Source of the DNA: CAIUPE01 sp046091665
Lineage (GTDB): Bacteria > Pseudomonadota > Alphaproteobacteria > Rhizobiales > Beijerinckiaceae
Direction of reading: 5' to 3'
DNA: 64,000 nucleotides
NCBI GenBank assembly: GCA_046091665.1
Contig: JBJTCD010000030.1
Coordinates: 62,001 to 126,000 of the forward strand
The notes beneath the pieces are model-generated. The model was not told the DNA's origin, ran no database searches, and saw nothing but the letters and a program-made list of their open reading frames with translations. Positions 24,861-33,120 of this stretch are shown here, piece after piece; position 1 is the first letter of the stretch; every line of letters starts with the position of its first letter. Both the position numbers and the translations under genes were made by a program.

Positions 24861-25685
24861 TCACGCTTCCCAAAAGTCGGGTAAAGCGGGCGCGAGCCCT
24901 GGCCCGATCCGCACCGGTGCGATCTCAACCGCGAGACCGGTTTCATCATCGGTTTCGATCGCGATGCCCGAAAGCGTGCCTTCGCCATCGGCAGCTTCAA
25001 GCCGCGCGCCCGGTGTTTTTTCAACGAAACGACGCACGGCCTCCTCATGCGCCATCCCGAGAATGGAGTCATAGTCGCCGCACATTCCCGCGTCTGACAT
25101 ATAGCCTGTACCGCCCGGCAAAATCCGATGATCAGATGTCGGCACATGGGTATGGGTGCCGACAACGAGCGATACACGGCCATCTAGATAACGGCCCATA
25201 GCCTGTTTCTCGCTCGTGGCCTCGCCATGGAAATCGACCAAAATCGCGTCCGACATCTGGCCTAAAGGTGCTTCGGTCACCGCCCGATCAATAGCGGCGA
25301 ATGGATCATCAAGCGCGTCCATATAAAGCCGCGCCATGGCATTGACGACGAGAACACGGGCGCCGGACTCGGTTTCAATCATCGTGACGCCCCGTCCGGG
25401 CGTTGTTGCGGGATAATTGATCGGACGCAGCAATTTTGGCTGGCGTTCGATAAAAACCAACGCCTCGCGCTGATCAAAAGAGTGGTTGCCGAGCGTGATC
25501 GCGTCGGCACCCGCATCAAGAAGATCGTTGCAGATCGCTTCGGTGATGCCAAAGCCACCCGCAGCGTTCTCGCCATTGATCACCACACAATCGAGATCCC
25601 AGCGGCGACGCAATCCGGGAAGCGCATCAAGAACGGCATTTCGTCCTGATCGGCCCACAATATCGCCGAGAAAGAGAAGGCGCAT
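24861..25685 (-). CDS. YmdB-type metallophosphoesterase (2',3'-cyclic-nucleotide phosphodiesterase family)
   Basis: Two-metal phosphoesterase of the YmdB family; the Bacillus member hydrolyses 2',3'-cAMP and affects biofilm and motility. The 274-residue product starts MRLLFLGDIVGRSGRNAV at 25685; 16 codons of open frame upstream do not fit the family. Metal ligands appear in FLGDIVG, VINGENAAGGFG, TLGNHSFD, DFHGEATSEK and VVGTHTHVPTSD. In alphaproteobacteria it is often near yebC, as here. No target is known in this group. Confidence 0.9.
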   Translation of the reverse strand: MRLLFLGDIVGRSGRNAVLDALPGLRRRWDLDCVVINGENAAGGFGITEAICNDLLDAGADAITLGNHSFDQREALVFIERQPKLLRPINYPATTPGRGVTMIETESGARVLVVNAMARLYMDALDDPFAAIDRAVTEAPLGQMSDAILVDFHGEATSEKQAMGRYLDGRVSLVVGTHTHVPTSDHRILPGGTGYMSDAGMCGDYDSILGMAHEEAVRRFVEKTPGARLEAADGEGTLSGIAIETDDETGLAVEIAPVRIGPGLAPALPDFWEA

Positions 25686-25846
25686 GAGTGAGAAGCTCCT
25701 TGGCTCACTTCTGTTTCCTCGCATGACACGCATGGTCTGTCATGCAGTTTCGACAAAAAGCTTTTACTCACGCTTACATTGATTGGGCGCACGTGATGGG
25801 ATAGAGGATCAGGAAAGCGTTCAATCATAGAAAAATGAGGTTTTTC

Positions 25847-25987
25847 ATGGCCAGCCACGATCACGCCGCGTCCGGAATGGATTATAATGAACATGAGCGC
25901 ACCTATGGTCGCTTTGTTGGTTTCGTAAAATGGGGCACGATTGCCGTCACCGCTCTTTTGGTGGTCATGGCGCTCACCCTGATCTGA
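25847..25987 (+). CDS. aa3-type cytochrome c oxidase subunit IV
   Basis: A 46-residue protein, MASHDHAASGMDYNEHERTY and onward, with a cytoplasmic N-terminal half containing the YNEHERTYGRF-type motif and one membrane helix (about 31-46, TIAVTALLVVMALTLI). This is the small subunit IV of alphaproteobacterial aa3 oxidases. Its place just before pntAA is conserved in Hyphomicrobiales. It starts with ATG after AATGAGGTTTTTC, giving a GAGG ribosome site, and ends in TGA. The main oxidase subunits are not in this window. Confidence 0.85.
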   Translation: MASHDHAASGMDYNEHERTYGRFVGFVKWGTIAVTALLVVMALTLI

Positions 25988-26062
25988 TCCAATTGGCGTC
26001 TTGGGCCGTTTGCCTCAGACAGTCTTCATCCACCGGATCGATCGAGACAGACAGGGATTGCC

Positions 26063-27202
26063 ATGAAAATCGCCGTCATTTCCGAAACCGCTGCCCTCGA
26101 AACCCGTGTCGCGGCGACACCGGAAACCATCAAGAAACTGATCGGACTCGGTGCCACGGTCTCGGTTGAGGCCGGCGCGGGCAGGAATTCGGGCATTCCC
26201 GATGCTGAATTTGCGGCAGCAGGAGCCACGATCGCCTCATCTGCGAGAGAGGCCTTAGCCGATGCTGCGGTTGTTCTCAAAGTTCGCCGTCCGAGTGAAG
26301 CGGAAATCGCGCTGATCCCCAAAGGGGCGCTCGTTCTTGCCGTTATGGACCCCTATGATTCGCCAGAAGCGCTTTCGTCCATGGCAAAAGCCGGGCTCTC
26401 CACCTTTTCGATGGAATTGATGCCCCGCATCACCCGCGCGCAGGTCATGGACGTGCTCTCAAGCCAGGCCAATTTGGCCGGTTACCGGGCTGTGATTGAC
26501 GCGTCATCCGCCTATGGGCGCGGCATGCCCATGATGATGACGGCGGCCGGTACGGTTCCGGCGGCAAAGGTCTTCGTGATGGGCGCGGGCGTGGCGGGCC
26601 TTCAGGCGATTGCCACGGCGCGCCGTCTTGGCGCGATTGTGACGGCAACTGATGTGCGTCCGGCTGCGAAAGAACAAGTCGCCTCGCTCGGCGCAAAATT
26701 TATTGCGGTCGAGGATGACGAATTCAAACAGGCTGAGACGGCGGCAGGCTACGCAAAGCCGATGTCGGCTGAATATCAAGCGAAACAGGCGGCACTCGTC
26801 GCTTCGCATATCGCCAAGCAAGACATCGTGATCACCACGGCTTTGATCCCCGGTCGTCCTGCGCCGAAACTCGTCAGCGAAGAGATGGTCAGATCGATGC
26901 GCGCGGGTTCAGTGATCGTGGATCTCGCGGTTGAACGCGGCGGCAATGTCGCGCTCTCAAAAGCGGGCGAAACCATTGTGACTGAAAATGGTGTTTCGAT
27001 TTTAGGGCCTCTCAATTTACCCGGTCGGATCGCCGCGAGCGCGTCGGCGCTTTACGCAAAAAATCTCTTCGCCTTTCTTGAGACGATGATCGACAAGAAA
27101 GAAAAGACACTTGCTCCCAATTGGGATGATGAACTTGTCAAAGCAACTTTGCTGACGCGCGACGGGTCTGTTGTCCATCCGAATTTCCAGCCAAAATCCT
27201 AA
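26063..27202 (+). CDS. pntAA: NAD(P) transhydrogenase subunit alpha part 1 (domain I)
   Basis: Soluble NAD(H)-binding domain I of the proton-translocating transhydrogenase, which uses the proton gradient to make NADPH. The 379-residue protein has the alanine-dehydrogenase-like fold: MKIAVISETAALETRVAATPETIKKL, the mobile-loop region, the NAD site VMGAGVAGLQAIATARRLGA and GSVIVDLAVERGGN. It is the split three-gene type, with the membrane part in the next gene. ATG start 75 bases after the cox subunit IV gene. Confidence 0.95.
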   Translation: MKIAVISETAALETRVAATPETIKKLIGLGATVSVEAGAGRNSGIPDAEFAAAGATIASSAREALADAAVVLKVRRPSEAEIALIPKGALVLAVMDPYDSPEALSSMAKAGLSTFSMELMPRITRAQVMDVLSSQANLAGYRAVIDASSAYGRGMPMMMTAAGTVPAAKVFVMGAGVAGLQAIATARRLGAIVTATDVRPAAKEQVASLGAKFIAVEDDEFKQAETAAGYAKPMSAEYQAKQAALVASHIAKQDIVITTALIPGRPAPKLVSEEMVRSMRAGSVIVDLAVERGGNVALSKAGETIVTENGVSILGPLNLPGRIAASASALYAKNLFAFLETMIDKKEKTLAPNWDDELVKATLLTRDGSVVHPNFQPKS

Positions 27203-27218
27203 TTTAACGGAGTCTCGC

Positions 27219-27668
27219 ATGGCGACCGACACCGCTCAAATGCTGCATGACAAAGCGGCGGCTCTTGCCGATGCCGCAAAAGATCTTGCCGATATCGCGC
27301 AAGGTCTTGCGACCCAAGCCGGATCTCTTGCAGGCGCGGCAGCGCATGGTGCAAGCGGTGGCGCGATAGATCCCTTCGTTTTCGAATTCGCGCTTTTCAT
27401 TCTCGCGGTGTTCGTTGGATATTTTGTTGTGTGGGCGGTGACGCCTGCATTGCACACCCCTTTGATGTCGGTGACGAACGCGATTTCATCCGTGATTGTT
27501 GTCGGTGCGCTTCTCGCGATTGGTGTTGATGCGACAACTGCCGGTGAAGAGGGCGCATTGCCCGCGCGTCTTTTTGGACTAGGTGCATTGATCCTTGCGA
27601 GCGTGAATATCTTCGGTGGGTTCCTCGTGACCCAACGCATGCTCGCTATGTATAAGAAGAAGGGATAA
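27219..27668 (+). CDS. pntAB: NAD(P) transhydrogenase subunit alpha part 2 (membrane)
   Basis: Membrane subunit of domain II. The product is 149 residues from the ATG at 27219; the frame is open for 16 codons more but that overlaps the end of pntAA. An Ala-rich amphipathic N-terminal stretch (about 1-45) precedes four hydrophobic segments (FVFEFALFILAVFVGYFVVWAV; PLMSVTNAISSVIVVGALLAIG; LFGLGALILASVNIFGGFLV) and the ending MLAMYKKKG, typical of the subunit. It lies 16 bases after pntAA and 4 before pntB. Confidence 0.95.
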   Translation: MATDTAQMLHDKAAALADAAKDLADIAQGLATQAGSLAGAAAHGASGGAIDPFVFEFALFILAVFVGYFVVWAVTPALHTPLMSVTNAISSVIVVGALLAIGVDATTAGEEGALPARLFGLGALILASVNIFGGFLVTQRMLAMYKKKG

Positions 27669-27672
27669 GCCC

Positions 27673-29079
27673 ATGTCCGGCAATATCGCAGCCCTTCTTT
27701 ATCTTGTTTCCGGCGTTCTATTCATTCTCGCTCTGCGCGGATTGTCATCACCGGCTACTTCGCGCCAAGGTAATTTTGCGGGCATGATCGGCATGGCGAT
27801 TGCCATGATCACGACGCTCCTTGTTGCCCCTCCTGCAGGCCTGACCGGTTGGGCACTGTTGCTCATTGGTCTTGCTGTTGGCGGCGGCTTTGGTGCGATT
27901 CTCGCGCGTCGCATTGCGATGACAGCGATGCCGCAACTTGTTGCGTTCTTCCATTCTCTTGTCGGTCTTGCTGCCGTGTTTGTTGCCGCCGGTGCGCTTT
28001 ATGCGCCTGACGCGTTTCACATCACAACACAAGCGGGCAGCATCAAAATCGCGAGCATTGTTGAAATGTCGCTCGGTGTCGCGATTGGTGCGATTACTTT
28101 TACCGGTTCAATCATCGCGTTTTTGAAATTGAACGGTAATATGAGCGGCAAACCGTTCATGCTGCCAAGTCGTCATCTCATCAATATCATATTGGCCGCT
28201 GGTCTTGTTGTGCTGATCATTTTGTTCATGATCTCGCAAAACACGATCTTCTTCTGGCTCATCACCCTTGTTGCTTTGTTACTTGGCATTCTGATCATCA
28301 TTCCGATTGGGGGTGCGGATATGCCGGTCGTCGTGTCAATGCTCAATTCCTATTCGGGTTGGGCGGCCGCTGGCATCGGCTTCACGCTTTCAAATATGGC
28401 GTTGATCATCACAGGCGCTTTGGTGGGCTCTTCAGGCGCGATCCTTTCTTACATCATGTGTAAGGGCATGAACCGCTCCTTCTTCTCCGTGATCCTTGGT
28501 GGATTTGGCGGCGAAACATCGAGCGGTGCGGCGGGTCATGTTGAAACGCGGCCTGTAAAGCAAGGCTCGGCGGATGATGCGGCTTTCATGATGAAGAATG
28601 CCTCAAGCGTGATCATTGTTCCGGGTTACGGCATGGCGGTCGCGCAAGCGCAACATGCTTTGCGTGAAATGGCTGATCTTCTCAAAAAGGAAGGCGTCGA
28701 GATTAAATATGCCATTCATCCGGTTGCCGGTCGTATGCCTGGTCATATGAATGTGCTGCTTGCTGAAGCGAATGTGCCTTATGATGAAGTCTTTGAGCTT
28801 GAAGACATCAACTCAGAATTTGCGCAAGCTGATGTTGCTTTCGTCATCGGTGCGAATGACGTGACCAATCCGGCGGCAAAGACCGATCCGCAATCACCGA
28901 TTTTTGGTATGCCCATTCTTGATGTTGAGAGAGCGAAAACCGTGCTCTTCATCAAGCGCGGCATGGGTTCAGGCTATGCGGGTGTCGAAAACGAATTGTT
29001 CTTCAAAGACAACACGCTCATGCTGTTCGCCGACGCCAAGAAAATGGTCGAAGACATCAACAAGGCTTTGGCGCACTGA
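27673..29079 (+). CDS. pntB: NAD(P) transhydrogenase subunit beta
   Basis: Carries the remaining membrane helices of domain II and the NADP(H)-binding domain III. The 468-residue protein has about nine hydrophobic segments over residues 1-265 (including MCKGMNRSFFSVILGGFG) and a C-terminal Rossmann domain with VPGYGMAVAQAQHALREM, IHPVAGRMPGHMNVLLAEA, the GANDVTNPAA loop and IKRGMGSGYAGVENELF. ATG start four bases behind pntAB. The operon ends in a hairpin just after its stop. Confidence 0.96.
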   Translation: MSGNIAALLYLVSGVLFILALRGLSSPATSRQGNFAGMIGMAIAMITTLLVAPPAGLTGWALLLIGLAVGGGFGAILARRIAMTAMPQLVAFFHSLVGLAAVFVAAGALYAPDAFHITTQAGSIKIASIVEMSLGVAIGAITFTGSIIAFLKLNGNMSGKPFMLPSRHLINIILAAGLVVLIILFMISQNTIFFWLITLVALLLGILIIIPIGGADMPVVVSMLNSYSGWAAAGIGFTLSNMALIITGALVGSSGAILSYIMCKGMNRSFFSVILGGFGGETSSGAAGHVETRPVKQGSADDAAFMMKNASSVIIVPGYGMAVAQAQHALREMADLLKKEGVEIKYAIHPVAGRMPGHMNVLLAEANVPYDEVFELEDINSEFAQADVAFVIGANDVTNPAAKTDPQSPIFGMPILDVERAKTVLFIKRGMGSGYAGVENELFFKDNTLMLFADAKKMVEDINKALAH

Positions 29080-29088
29080 TACAATGGG

Positions 29089-29118
29089 GAGTCAGAAGAC
29101 TGTTTGTTCTGACTCTTT
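29089..29118 (+). terminator. Terminator of the pnt operon
   Basis: GAGTCAGAA and TTCTGACTC are a perfect 9-bp stem with a 9-base loop, followed by TTTA, ten bases after the pntB stop and facing the convergent TPR gene. Confidence 0.7.
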
Positions 29119-29129
29119 ATTGCTTCTGA

Positions 29130-30011
29130 TCAGAAAAGCTTTTTGAATAAGCCACCTTCGCTTTTCCTTTCCCCGTTCAAGCGAGCGAGTGCTTCACGCG
29201 CTGCGGCGTTGTTAACGTCAACAGCGAGGGCGCGATTATAGGCTTCGATGGCCGTGTCTTTCGCGCCTTTTTTTTCATTGGCCTGACCAAGACCCATCCA
29301 TCCATCAACAAGATCAGCGTTCACATTAAGACACGCATTGAAGTCTTCGATGGCGGAATCATATTTTCCAAGAACAATCAGGCTTTGTCCGCGCGCAAGA
29401 TAGGGGGCGGCAACAAAAGGATCGCGATCAATCGCGGCATCGAAATCATTCGTTGCCTTTTTGTGCAGGCCTTGTTTTTGGAAAATCAACCCGCGTGCAT
29501 GATAGGCTTGCGCTGATTCAGGATTGAGTTTGATTGCTTGCGACAGATCTGCAATCGCTTCTGGAAATTTATTCAGAGCGCGATAAAGATTTCCGCGACC
29601 AAGATAGGCTGCGCCATAAGATGCGTTCGATGAAATCGCGCGATTGAAATCATTGAGGGCCAAATCATCTTGGCCCGTTTGGCGATAAGCAAGCGCCCGA
29701 TTTGTGTAGGCGGCTGCATAACCGGGCTTTAATTCAATCGCTTTCGAAAAATCACTTTCTGCTTCGATATATTTTCCGATCCGCGCATAAGCTGCGCCGC
29801 GCGTATTATACGCAGCTGCATCTTTCGGATTGCTTTCGATCACCGCTGTCAGCGACTCGATATTCACTTTCGCGGTATCGAGATCCTTATCCATTTCAGC
29901 AACAGAAACGATGGGGCCCGGTGAAGGCGTGCCCGTCGTTGAACAGGCGGCAAGTAACACACAAAGGGAGCCCACAACGAGCGAGCGAGAAAAGACATCT
30001 GTCTGTTTCAT
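29130..30011 (-). CDS. TPR-repeat lipoprotein (NlpI-like layout)
   Basis: A 293-residue secreted lipoprotein. From the ATG at 30009-30011 the protein begins MKQTDVFSRSLVVGSLCVLL followed by AACSTTG, a signal peptide with a lipobox Cys near residue 22; the frame extends four codons to a TTG. The rest is a chain of about six tetratricopeptide repeats (AAAYNTRGAAYARIGKYIEAE; AAAYTNRALAYRQTGQDDLA; AAYLGRGNLYRALNKFPEA; AQAYHARGLIFQKQGLHKKA; and so on). TPR lipoproteins of this layout act as scaffolds, for example NlpI with murein hydrolases, but the partner here is unknown. Confidence 0.85.
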   Translation of the reverse strand: MKQTDVFSRSLVVGSLCVLLAACSTTGTPSPGPIVSVAEMDKDLDTAKVNIESLTAVIESNPKDAAAYNTRGAAYARIGKYIEAESDFSKAIELKPGYAAAYTNRALAYRQTGQDDLALNDFNRAISSNASYGAAYLGRGNLYRALNKFPEAIADLSQAIKLNPESAQAYHARGLIFQKQGLHKKATNDFDAAIDRDPFVAAPYLARGQSLIVLGKYDSAIEDFNACLNVNADLVDGWMGLGQANEKKGAKDTAIEAYNRALAVDVNNAAAREALARLNGERKSEGGLFKKLF

Positions 30012-30124
30012 GTGTCTGTCCAAAATTTTGAGTGTGCGAAGATCAAAACAACACGCGCATATCGTAGAAATTTCTCAAGCCTGACGCAAGGATAGAGAAT
30101 TTCAAAACATGCAAGCCCGGAATC

Positions 30125-30156
30125 AAAAAGGGCGCCCCAGAAGGAACGCCCAAAAA
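30125..30156 (-). terminator. Terminator of rpsU
   Basis: On the minus strand GGGCGTTCC-TTCT-GGGGCGCCC (9-bp stem with two G-U pairs) is followed by TTTTTG. It lies 26 bases after the rpsU stop. Confidence 0.8.
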
Positions 30157-30181
30157 GATGATCATCCGATGATGGACAATC

Positions 30182-30418
30182 TTAGCGTGCCAAAGTCTTT
30201 GGCTTCGTTGCCGGCAAGAGGCCTTCCCGCTGCAACTTTTTGCGGGTCAATTTACGGGCGCGACGAACAGCTTCCGCTTCTTCGCGAACGCGCTTCTCGG
30301 AAGGCTTTTCATAATGGCCGCGGAGTTTCATTTCACGGAAGATGCCTTCACGTTGCATCTTCTTTTTGAGCGCCTTCAGCGCTTGATCGACATTGTTGTC
30401 ACGGACGAGAACCTGCAC
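30182..30418 (-). CDS. rpsU: 30S ribosomal protein S21
   Basis: Small-subunit protein near the anti-Shine-Dalgarno region, important for initiation. The 78-residue product begins with GTG (MQVLVRDNNVDQALKALKKK), the start seen in rhizobial S21 proteins, with a GGGGA ribosome site; an ATG eight bases upstream is out of frame. The strongly basic C-terminal half (RRARKLTRKKLQREGL) is typical. Single gene with its own terminator. Confidence 0.96.
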   Translation of the reverse strand: MQVLVRDNNVDQALKALKKKMQREGIFREMKLRGHYEKPSEKRVREEAEAVRRARKLTRKKLQREGLLPATKPKTLAR

Positions 30419-30570
30419 GCGTCATTTCCCCGAGGGTTTAAACCTAAATAGGTTTTGGCTGAATTTCAGAGGCCAAAGCGGCCATGAGTGGGGGTCTCTA
30501 GCAGAAAGCCGCAGGCCTGTCCACGAGGGAATCGGCAAAAAATCGCGAAAACATGAGTCGCTTCCGAAGC

Positions 30571-31641
30571 TTATATCGTAACCCGGGTGACATGCCCCAT
30601 TTTCCGCCCGGGGCGGCTTTCAGCCTTGCCATAGAGATGGACATGGAGCCCCGGCTCGGAGGCACGATCATGCCAGCTTTCACTGTCACCGCCGATCAAA
30701 TTTCGCATTTCAATCCGTCCGAGCCGCTTCACGCTCCCCAAAGGCCAGCCTGAAATAGCCCTTATATGATGCTCAAATTGGGATGTTTCCGCGCCATCAA
30801 TCGTCCAATGCCCCGAATTATGGACACGGGGGGCAATTTCATTGACCAAGAGAAACTCTTGAGCGCCTAAGACCCCGACAAAAAACTCGACCGCAAAAAC
30901 GCCGACATAATTCAAGGCCGCGCCGATCCGGCTTGCTGCATCTTTCGCAGCCTGCTCGGTCTCAGCCGAAATGCGGGCCGGCAAAGTGGTCTCTGCTAAA
31001 ATATGATGGGCGTGGCGGTTCTCGCAGACGTCATAAGTTACGACGTCGCCCGAAGCGTTCCGCGCCGCAATGACCGAGACCTCGCGCTCAAACGGAATGA
31101 ATTGCTCCAAAATGGCAGGGGCTCTTCCGATTCCAGCCCAAGCCTCATCCAAATTCGTCTCAGATTTGATAATCACTTGGCCTTTGCCGTCGTAACCAAA
31201 GCGTCTGGTTTTCAGGACCGAGGGTCGGCCTAATTGCTGAACCGCGTTAGATAAACTTTCAGGTGAATCAACGGCAATGAAATCAGGCACGGCGAGCCCG
31301 AGATCACGAATGAAGCTCTTTTCAATCAAGCGGTCTTGTGTGGTCTCGAGCGCGCGAGGTTGCGGCAGAACCTCAACGAGAGACGAGAGGATCTCGGCCG
31401 TTTTCGCGGGAACATTTTCAAATTCATACGTAACAACATCAACCGTGCGGGCGAAGCGCTCGAGCGCGGCATGGTCCTCATAAGGAGCAATTGTTTTTGC
31501 CGCTGCCACATCAAAGGCCGGATTATCGCCTTCCGGTGCATAGATATGGCATTTCAAACCCAAGGGGGCTGCTGCCAGCGCCATCATCCGCGCGAGTTGG
31601 CCTCCGCCCAAAATGCCAATCATCTGTCCGGGTTTCAGCAC
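30571..31641 (-). CDS. purK: N5-carboxyaminoimidazole ribonucleotide synthase
   Basis: ATP-grasp enzyme of purine synthesis that carboxylates AIR to N5-CAIR using bicarbonate. The 356-residue protein starts at a GTG (MLKPGQMIGILGGGQLARMM), which fits the family start better than the ATG six codons later. Motifs: EFENVP, LKTRRFGYDGKGQ, EQFIPFEREVSVIAARN, EFFVGVLGAQEFLLVNEIAPRVHNSGHWTIDG. It starts five bases after purE, so the pair is one operon feeding the same step. Confidence 0.96.
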   Translation of the reverse strand: MLKPGQMIGILGGGQLARMMALAAAPLGLKCHIYAPEGDNPAFDVAAAKTIAPYEDHAALERFARTVDVVTYEFENVPAKTAEILSSLVEVLPQPRALETTQDRLIEKSFIRDLGLAVPDFIAVDSPESLSNAVQQLGRPSVLKTRRFGYDGKGQVIIKSETNLDEAWAGIGRAPAILEQFIPFEREVSVIAARNASGDVVTYDVCENRHAHHILAETTLPARISAETEQAAKDAASRIGAALNYVGVFAVEFFVGVLGAQEFLLVNEIAPRVHNSGHWTIDGAETSQFEHHIRAISGWPLGSVKRLGRIEMRNLIGGDSESWHDRASEPGLHVHLYGKAESRPGRKMGHVTRVTI

Positions 31642-31646
31642 TTGTC

Positions 31647-32144
31647 TTACATCTCAGCCGATGGAGTCTCTGCAACGGCAGCCGTCTGCCGTGCACGCCA
31701 TTCGTCAAGACGCCCAGCCAAGCCTTTGTCTTGAAGAGCAAGAACCGCGGCGGCCAATAATGCCGCATTAACAGCACCGGCCTTGCCAATCGCCAAAGTC
31801 CCGACCGGTATCCCCGCCGGCATCTGAACGATGGAAAGAAGGCTGTCCTGACCGGACAAGGCTTTTGATTCCACCGGCACACCGAATACTGGCAAAGACG
31901 TCATCGCCGCTGTCATGCCGGGCAAATGGGCGGCACCACCGGCTCCCGCAATAATGACCTTATAGCCTTCATCACGCGCCGATTTTGCGAATTGATAAAG
32001 CCGATCAGGCGTCCGATGCGCCGATACAATCATGGACTTGTGACCGATGCCCAGTGCTTTCAAAGTATCAGCAGCATGGCTCATTGTGGTCCAATCAGAT
32101 TGGCTGCCCATAATGATCGCCACAGGCGTCATAGAGTCTGTCAT
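31647..32144 (-). CDS. purE: N5-carboxyaminoimidazole ribonucleotide mutase
   Basis: Converts N5-CAIR to CAIR in purine synthesis. The 165-residue protein has the class I motifs IIMGSQSDWTTMSHAADTL, VSAHRTPDRLYQFAKSA, IAGAGGAAHLPGMTAAMTSLPVFGVPVESKAL and GKAGAVNAALLAAAVLAL. The presence of purK next to it supports the class I (N5-CAIR) route. ATG start, with a second ATG four codons later. Confidence 0.97.
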   Translation of the reverse strand: MTDSMTPVAIIMGSQSDWTTMSHAADTLKALGIGHKSMIVSAHRTPDRLYQFAKSARDEGYKVIIAGAGGAAHLPGMTAAMTSLPVFGVPVESKALSGQDSLLSIVQMPAGIPVGTLAIGKAGAVNAALLAAAVLALQDKGLAGRLDEWRARQTAAVAETPSAEM

Positions 32145-32224
32145 GTCATCGGCCTCGAGGCGCTAAAAATTGAAATCAGCCTATCGCCCGAAGCTTCAAG
32201 ACTGGCAAGGGGCGAGGAGACTTT

Positions 32225-32458
32225 TCAGGCAATGATATCGGGCGTCAATTGATCCTCGATCTGCCGGATCCGATCTTTCAAAAGAAGTTTGCGGCGCTTG
32301 AATCGGCGGATCTGGAGTTGATCCGCCTGACCGATCGCTTCAAGCGCTTCGACAGCATCACTGATGTCTTTGTGTTCAATACGGAGTTGCTGCAGTTCGG
32401 CGCGAAGCTCATCTTCATTGAGCTCGGAGGGCGGCGGTGAGCCGGACGAATCAGTCAT
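32225..32458 (-). CDS. YdcH-like small protein (DUF465)
   Basis: A 77-residue cytoplasmic protein starting at the ATG at 32456-32458. After an acidic N-terminal tail (about 1-18) comes an amphipathic helical hairpin: ELQQLRIEHKDISDAVEALEAI and LQIRRFKRRKLLLKDRIRQIEDQL, the DUF465 pattern with the conserved basic LKRRKLxLKDxI segment. Function is unknown for the family. The open frame runs upstream but has no matching start. It is divergent from a second DUF465 gene 218 bases away. Confidence 0.85.
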   Translation of the reverse strand: MTDSSGSPPPSELNEDELRAELQQLRIEHKDISDAVEALEAIGQADQLQIRRFKRRKLLLKDRIRQIEDQLTPDIIA

Positions 32459-32676
32459 GAGTATTTTCGGTTCCGGATCCGCAAGCCTGTGGCCATATTT
32501 ATGCCAGAGAGTGGTTTCACCTTGCAAGGCGAAGGGAAGATAAATGTCTTCAAACCTTTGCAAGCCATTATGCGCCGCATCGAATCTGGTGTTTGAAAGC
32601 GGCCCTCGACAGATGAGGATTTTGTGACACACTGATCGTGACCGGATTCGTAATCGGTCTATATAGGAGGAGCGGA

Positions 32677-32853
32677 ATGTCGATAGAGTCGCATCTCGTT
32701 GAACTCACTCGCCGCCATCAGGCGCTTGAGCGTGAAATTGAAGGGGAACGCAACCACCCCGCGTCAAATGAAATCAAGCTCAAAGAACTCAAGCGCAAAA
32801 AGCTCCAGCTCAAAGAAGAAATCGAAAAAATAAAGCAAAAGACTGCTGCTTGA
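32677..32853 (+). CDS. YdcH-like small protein (DUF465), short form
   Basis: A 58-residue coiled-coil protein beginning at the ATG at 32677, seven bases after a perfect AGGAGG ribosome site at 32665-32670, which suggests high expression. The sequence MSIESHLVELTRRHQALEREI and EIKLKELKRKKLQLKEEIEKI is the DUF465 helical hairpin. It is a paralogue of the divergent gene at 32225-32458 but lacks the acidic N-terminal tail. Function unknown. Confidence 0.88.
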   Translation: MSIESHLVELTRRHQALEREIEGERNHPASNEIKLKELKRKKLQLKEEIEKIKQKTAA

Positions 32854-32899
32854 GTTAGATCAGGGGCGCTTTTGGTTGATCACGGTTCTGATCAAAAAG

Positions 32900-32976
<77 letters not shown>

Positions 32977-33120
32977 GTCGGTAGGCGTCTTATCATAGAC
33001 CGCCCGGATTTACAGCAGGGGGGTCGCCTTGGATTTTTATTCATTTTTATCGATCATCAGCTAGAGCATGAAGGAAGCATCCTGACCGACCCTCCGGCGG
33101 GATGAGTGAAGACTGGTTTG

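Noticed and set aside
32876..32895. TTGATC-N8-GATCAA inverted repeat between the DUF465 gene and tRNA-Arg
   Set aside because: It looks FNR-like but the spacer is too long (TTGAT-N4-ATCAA expected) and the position is between convergent 3' ends. As a terminator it lacks a T tract in the right place.
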